From the NCBI RefSeq assembly GCF_000426465.1, contig NZ_AUFK01000009.1:372001-436000 (forward strand): a DNA stretch of 64,000 nucleotides, given 5' to 3'. How positions within the stretch are numbered: the first letter of the stretch is position 1; each line of letters begins with the position of its first letter. Shown in pieces: positions 59,652 through 64,000 of the stretch. The translations under genes and the position numbers were made by a program. Source of the stretch: Epilithonimonas caeni DSM 17710 (GTDB lineage Bacteria > Bacteroidota > Bacteroidia > Flavobacteriales > Weeksellaceae). The notes beneath the pieces were generated by a model. That model saw nothing but the letters and a program-made list of their open reading frames with translations, had not been told where the DNA came from and searched no databases.

Positions 59652-60224
59652 TTATAGTTTATTTAATTTTACTGGAAGATTTTCCGGTGTGATGATTTCA
59701 TCATATTTAATAATATCCATTGCCATCTTGGGCATATAATTGACTTCTGCCGTTTCCGGATCCTGAATCCAGATCTGCCCTCCCATTCTTTCAATAAGTC
59801 TAAGACCCTCGACACCATCGGAATTGGCGCCAGATAATAATATAGCAAGAAGATTTTTGCCAAAAATTTCTCCGGCCGAACTAAAAGAAACATCAATGGA
59901 AGGACGAGAATAGTTAAGTTTTTCCGAGCGGTCCAGAGACATCGTTTGTTTATCATCAAAAAGGAGATGAAAATCTGCCGGAGCTAGATAGATATTATTA
60001 TTTTCAATTTCTGCCTTATCGTCAATTTCTGTAACCTTAATAACAGAAAATTGCTGTAATAATGTTGGTAAGATATTAAGTCCTGAAGCCTTACGATGAA
60101 AAACAATGACTATTGCAAATTTTATGGGTTGATCCAGATCTTTCAACATATTTAGTAGGACCGGCAAACTACCTGCAGATCCGCCAATGATTACTAATTC
60201 TATTTCAAAACCTGATTCTTGCAT
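59652..60224 (-). CDS. CheB-type methylesterase domain protein (no receiver)
   Basis: About 190 residues, only the catalytic domain of CheB. The triad is present: S16 in IIGGSAGS, H43 in VFHRKASG and D136 in SGANSDGVEG. Classical CheB has an N-terminal receiver, which is missing here; the stand-alone regulator that follows may take its place. The frame opens at 60392 inside cheR, but the ATG at 60224, 1 nt past the cheR stop, gives the right N-terminus. The natural substrate is unclear because no chemoreceptor gene is nearby. Confidence 0.9.
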   Translation of the reverse strand: MQESGFEIELVIIGGSAGSLPVLLNMLKDLDQPIKFAIVIVFHRKASGLNILPTLLQQFSVIKVTEIDDKAEIENNNIYLAPADFHLLFDDKQTMSLDRSEKLNYSRPSIDVSFSSAGEIFGKNLLAILLSGANSDGVEGLRLIERMGGQIWIQDPETAEVNYMPKMAMDIIKYDEIITPENLPVKLNKL

Positions 60225-60225
60225 T

Positions 60226-61056
60226 TTATAATTGCTCCGTTTTTTTCCAGATGCGCTGGTCACCGATCTGATGATATTGTCTTCCCAGATCTGAAAACCG
60301 CAAAGTTTCCTTAGATCCAAGCGCAAGATATCCAAGATTTTCCAAACTATTGTCGAACAGCTTGAAAACACGCTCTTGGAGCATTCGGTCAAAATAAATT
60401 AAGACATTTCTACAAATAATCAGTTGAAAGCTGTTGAATGAACTATCTGAAACTAAATTATGCGTAGAAATGATCATTTTCTTCTGAAGCGATTTATCAA
60501 ACCTTGCGACATCATAATTGGCTGTATAATATATTGAAAAATCTTCTTTACCTCCGGAAAGCTGATAATTCTCCGAATATAGCTTCATCTGCTGAAGAGG
60601 AAAAACACCTGCACGTGCTGTCTCCAGAACAGATGGATTAATATCTGTCGCATAGATCAGGCTTTTATCATATAATCCCGCTTCCTTTAGCAAAATCGCT
60701 ACAGAATAAGCTTCTTCTCCCGTGGAACATCCTGCAAGCCAAATTCTGATGAGCGGATAAGTTCCCAATTGTGGCAATATCTTTTCTCTAAGACTTAGAA
60801 AAAAATCAGGGTCGCGGAACATCTCTGTTACGTTGACCGTAATTTCTTCCACAAAGCGCTTCAAATAATCCTGGTCATTGATAATTGTATACCTTAATTC
60901 TGCAAAACTGGCAAACTTATCAATAACACAGATCCTGTTTATTCTCCTTTTAAAAGAAGCTTTGCTGTACATCGAGAAATCATAACCATACAGATCATAG
61001 ATATCTTTTATCAGATATTCTAATTCTTCATCTTTAACAATACTGGGCTCTAACAT
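60226..61056 (-). CDS. CheR-type protein-glutamate methyltransferase
   Basis: This 276-residue SAM-dependent methyltransferase has the CheR N-terminal helical domain, TEMFRD at 77-82, the SAM-binding GCSTGEEAYS at 109-118 and CRNVLIYFD at 215-223. It would methylate glutamates of a receptor-like partner. Its ATG overlaps the stop of the upstream response regulator by 1 nt (TGATG). CheB follows directly, which gives a writer and eraser pair inside a kinase operon. Confidence 0.93.
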   Translation of the reverse strand: MLEPSIVKDEELEYLIKDIYDLYGYDFSMYSKASFKRRINRICVIDKFASFAELRYTIINDQDYLKRFVEEITVNVTEMFRDPDFFLSLREKILPQLGTYPLIRIWLAGCSTGEEAYSVAILLKEAGLYDKSLIYATDINPSVLETARAGVFPLQQMKLYSENYQLSGGKEDFSIYYTANYDVARFDKSLQKKMIISTHNLVSDSSFNSFQLIICRNVLIYFDRMLQERVFKLFDNSLENLGYLALGSKETLRFSDLGRQYHQIGDQRIWKKTEQL

Positions 61057-61421
61057 CAGGAAACTTTTTCTATAACATTCAATAATTGATCCACATCTAT
61101 AGGTTTCTTGATATAATCTGTGGCACCAGCATCAATACATTTTTGATAATCTTCTTCCATTGCCTGTGCTGTAACAGCAATGATGGGAATGTGATCAAGT
61201 CCATCTATTTTGCCGATCATCCCGATGGCCTGATAACCATCAATATCAGGCATCATCATATCCATCAAAATGAGATCTATATTTTTATCAATCGCCAATT
61301 TATCAATCGCTTCTTTTGCACTCAAAGCAGTTTCAATATCAAATCCTCTTGCTTTCAAAGTCAATTTGAGAGCAAAGATATTCCTTGGATCGTCATCAAC
61401 AATCAAGATCTTTTTATTCAT
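61056..61421 (-). CDS. Single-domain response regulator, similar to the kinase's last receiver
   Basis: About 121 residues with KILIVDDDPRNIFAL at the start, phospho-acceptor Asp in ILMDMMMPDIDGYQ, and IKKPIDVDQLL near the end. It closely resembles the third receiver of the adjacent kinase (KILITDDDVRNIFSL, ILMDMMMPEMDGYD, ITKPVDIDQLL), so it is probably a duplicate of it. The frame opens at 61532 over the kinase end, but the ATG at 61421 fits. It starts 10 nt past the kinase stop. Confidence 0.9.
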   Translation of the reverse strand: MNKKILIVDDDPRNIFALKLTLKARGFDIETALSAKEAIDKLAIDKNIDLILMDMMMPDIDGYQAIGMIGKIDGLDHIPIIAVTAQAMEEDYQKCIDAGATDYIKKPIDVDQLLNVIEKVS

Positions 61422-61431
61422 CCTATGACTA

Positions 61432-64000
61432 TTAACTTTCATACAACCAAACACGCAGAAGTGACAACAACTGATCAATATCAACAGGTTTCGTAATGTA
61501 ATCCGAAGCTCCTGCCTGGATGCATTTGTCACGATCTCCGATCATAGATTTTGCCGTAACTGCAATAATTGGCAGATCTTTGAAATCCTGCATCTTTCTG
61601 ATTTCCCTGATGGTATCATAGCCATCCATTTCCGGCATCATCATATCCATCAAAATAACATCTATGTCAGGATTTTCCTCTATTTTATCAAGGGCCTGTT
61701 TACCATCCATTGCCAGAACGACCTCGACTTTATATTTTTCGAGCGCTTTTGATAGAGAAAAGATATTTCTCACATCATCATCAGTGATCAATATTTTTTT
61801 CCCACTTAACGTTTCTGTTAAAGTACCTAAATTTTTAACTCTTCCGGATTCAGCAGATTGGTTATTTTCTTCCACCAAATGAAGGAACAAGCTTATCTCA
61901 TCCAAGATCCGTTGGTAAGAATGGGCTGTTTTTACAACAATAGAATCAGCATATTGCTTGATCTTGAGTTCTTCGGATTGGGTCAAATTACGTTCGGTAA
62001 AAATAATAACCGGCAAATTTTCCAGGCCTTCATGGCTTTTTATCCTTTCAACGATCTGATAGCTGTTTCCTCTTGCTGAACCCACATCAACGATCACACA
62101 ATCCACATTATCTTTTTGAAAAGCTTTTACACTGTCCTCCACATTGTTTTCTACAGACAAGGATATGCTGTAATTACTAAGAAAATAAGATAAAGCTTTT
62201 GCGTGTTGGGCGTTTTCCTCTACAATCAATACTTTTTGCGGCGATCGTTTCAATGCATCTTCAATTTTTTTGAATACATTGTTCATTTCTTCCATTGCTA
62301 CCGGTTTATTAATAAAATCAATAGCACCTCTCATCAGACTTTCTCTTTTGGCTTGTAGAGAGGACATCATGTGGACCGGGATAGGTTTTGTCTGGCTATT
62401 TGTTTTTAATTCGTTCATAACCTGCCATCCATCTTTAACCGGTAGCTGAATATCAAGCAGGATGGCCGCAGGCTTATATTCCAATGCGGCAGAAAGTGCA
62501 TAATCTCCTCTTACAACTACAACGGCTTTGTAATCGTTAACATGCGCATATTTCAAAAGTGCTTTTGCAAAATGTGTATCATCTTCAATTATCAAAATGA
62601 CCTTATCTCCTTTGGAGATATTATTTCGATCATCCTCAATCTCTTCAGGAATTTCCAGATGAGCTATTGAAGCTATATTTTCATCATCTGTTTCAATTAT
62701 TGCTTTAATATCTTCTACATCCTGGGAAATAACTTCTATCAAACTTTGTTCGGCAGAAATGATCTCTGAAGAATCTAACGGTTCTTTCGGGATAATCAGG
62801 CTAAAGTTACTTCCTTCGCCTAATTGGCTTTCAAGTGTAATTTTCCCACCTAGAAGTTTCGCAAGTTCACGACTGATGGAAAGTCCCAACCCCGTTCCTC
62901 CAAATTTTCTTTGCGTAGAACCATCAGCCTGCTGAAAAGCTTCGAATATCAGTTTCTGTTTCTCCTCAGGAATTCCCATTCCAGTATCTTTTACGGAGAA
63001 AACAATATAGTCGGAATTTTTAGGACATTCATAGATATTAAGGTCTACTGAACCTTCTTTGGTAAATTTGAAAGCATTTGAAAGTAAATTCCTTAATACC
63101 TGGTCTAATCTTAAGCGATCGGTATTTATAGTTTTATTTATAGAATCATCAAGATTTACATTGAATTGCACGCCTCTTTCGTTGACAATCGGCATAAAGA
63201 GGTTCTTGAGGTCCCTGGTAACATCCTCCAGTAAGACTTTTTCGTTCACCAGATTCATTTTTCCGGATTCTATCTTCGCAAGATCCAGTATCTCATCTAT
63301 CAATGTCAGGAGACTTGTCCCTGAGCTTTGAATTACTTTTGCTGATTCTATCTGGTCTTCGGTGAGATTCTCTTCCGGGTTTTCTGCCATTAAACGAGAT
63401 AGTAACAATATGGAATTAAGCGGTGTTCTTAATTCGTGCGACATATTTGCCAAGAACTCTGATTTGTATTGAGTACTAAGTGCCAATTCTTCTGCTTTCT
63501 TCTGGATCTCAATATTTCGTTCAGCAATTAGATGATTTTTTTCCTCTAATGCTTTTGAGCGCTCCTCTAGTTCGGTATTGGTTTGTAAAAGTTCTTCCTG
63601 CTGAACTCTCAGCTCTTCTTCCGAAGCCTGAAGTTTTTGAGTCTGCGCTTCCAATTCTGTATTGAGATTTTCCAATTCTGCATGCTGGACCTGCAATTCT
63701 TCTGACTGTGCCTGCGTTTCTTCCAACAAGCGCTGCTCTTTCTCCCTTCCTTTGGCTGCGCTTAGGGCAATTGCAATATTTCTGGCACCTTCATTGAAAT
63801 AATTGATTTTAGCTTCATCAAAATTATGTGTAGCACCCAGCTCCAACACCCCGAAAGTTTGTCTCCCGAGTATAATAGGAATTAGAATTATTCCATTGAT
63901 TTTGATCTTACTGCTTGCAAAGCTTGCTACAAAATCTTTATCATCAAGATCATTGAATACAGCTGTATTTTCATTCACAAAGGCTTGTCCAACCATCCCT
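61432..64000 (-). CDS. Hybrid histidine kinase with GAF, coiled coil and three receivers, 5' end cut by window
   Basis: The frame is open to the right edge; at least 855 residues are visible. Counting from the Met at 63996: the end of a GAF domain (about 1-80, with FGVLELGA), a long coiled coil (about 83-175, rich in E, Q and L), HisKA with H188 in NMSHELRTPLN, HATPase with NAFKFT, DTGMGIPE and GGTGLGLS, then three receivers. Receiver 1 (ILLDIQLPVKDG) and 3 (ILMDMMMPEMDG) are canonical; receiver 2 is degenerate with EE instead of the acidic DD pair and VIVDVGSARG at the acceptor. It heads the operon with CheR and CheB. The missing start lies outside the window. Confidence 0.93.
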   Translation of the reverse strand, partial: GMVGQAFVNENTAVFNDLDDKDFVASFASSKIKINGIILIPIILGRQTFGVLELGATHNFDEAKINYFNEGARNIAIALSAAKGREKEQRLLEETQAQSEELQVQHAELENLNTELEAQTQKLQASEEELRVQQEELLQTNTELEERSKALEEKNHLIAERNIEIQKKAEELALSTQYKSEFLANMSHELRTPLNSILLLSRLMAENPEENLTEDQIESAKVIQSSGTSLLTLIDEILDLAKIESGKMNLVNEKVLLEDVTRDLKNLFMPIVNERGVQFNVNLDDSINKTINTDRLRLDQVLRNLLSNAFKFTKEGSVDLNIYECPKNSDYIVFSVKDTGMGIPEEKQKLIFEAFQQADGSTQRKFGGTGLGLSISRELAKLLGGKITLESQLGEGSNFSLIIPKEPLDSSEIISAEQSLIEVISQDVEDIKAIIETDDENIASIAHLEIPEEIEDDRNNISKGDKVILIIEDDTHFAKALLKYAHVNDYKAVVVVRGDYALSAALEYKPAAILLDIQLPVKDGWQVMNELKTNSQTKPIPVHMMSSLQAKRESLMRGAIDFINKPVAMEEMNNVFKKIEDALKRSPQKVLIVEENAQHAKALSYFLSNYSISLSVENNVEDSVKAFQKDNVDCVIVDVGSARGNSYQIVERIKSHEGLENLPVIIFTERNLTQSEELKIKQYADSIVVKTAHSYQRILDEISLFLHLVEENNQSAESGRVKNLGTLTETLSGKKILITDDDVRNIFSLSKALEKYKVEVVLAMDGKQALDKIEENPDIDVILMDMMMPEMDGYDTIREIRKMQDFKDLPIIAVTAKSMIGDRDKCIQAGASDYITKPVDIDQLLSLLRVWLYES

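Noticed and set aside
59652-61056. Chemotaxis or flagellar gene cluster
   Set aside because: Only CheR and CheB are present. There is no CheA, CheW, receptor or flagellar gene in the window.

Overview
The window looks like chromosome from a Bacteroidota (Flavobacteriia) species, most like Chryseobacterium or a relative in the Weeksellaceae. The reasons are low GC, SusC/SusD and DUF5686 proteins, a type IX secretion C-terminal sorting domain, promoters of the TTTG / TAnnTTTG type, weak ribosome binding sites, and intergenic hairpin repeats of a flavobacterial style. The genus is an inference. No tRNA, rRNA, CRISPR array, integrase or transposase was found.

Region 1 (1-16125) is mainly housekeeping. 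A minus-strand run holds a long-chain acyl-CoA ligase (cut by the left edge), an SDR protein, a small membrane protein, an esterase, an AbiEii-like nucleotidyltransferase toxin with a DUF6922-type partner, pdxJ and an MscS channel. Then come a DUF456 protein, a lipoprotein, ung, two secreted lactonase-fold proteins flanking a DUF5686 protein, rsmA, idi and an NAD(P)-binding protein.

Region 2 (16160-45977) is a large pectin locus for rhamnogalacturonan-I. Outside the cytoplasm it has a T9SS-exported PL1 pectate lyase, PL11 lyase, GH28, GH105, GH106, GH2, a DUF4350-like protein, an FG-GAP protein of unknown activity and a SusC/SusD pair. Inside it has the RhaT transporter, a rhamnose isomerase, an FGGY kinase, a fused rhamnulose-phosphate aldolase/lactaldehyde dehydrogenase and an FMN lactate dehydrogenase. 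Together these would take polymer to L-rhamnose and then to DHAP plus L-lactate and pyruvate. Four promoters here share a new-looking operator: two CAGGA-type half-sites repeated 10 bp apart, always 22 bp upstream of a -7 box. No regulator gene lies in the locus.

Region 3 (46056-49695) is the oxidative pentose phosphate set gnd-zwf-pgl.

Region 4 (49950-59088) is a stress and redox cluster: dps, a LytTR response regulator, a hybrid histidine kinase, an ABM-domain membrane protein, an uncharacterised protein, an oxalate-decarboxylase-like bicupin, DUF1275, a peroxiredoxin, a DsbA-like protein and a chloroperoxidase-like hydrolase. Four transcription units share the upstream motif [CT]AACGA-N5-TT[TC]GCC with TTTAC starting exactly 61 nt after the motif start. 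This is a candidate undescribed regulon.

Region 5 (59249-64000) is a signalling operon on the minus strand: a multi-receiver hybrid kinase (cut by the right edge), a response regulator, CheR, a receiver-less CheB and another response regulator. No chemoreceptor, CheA or CheW gene is visible.
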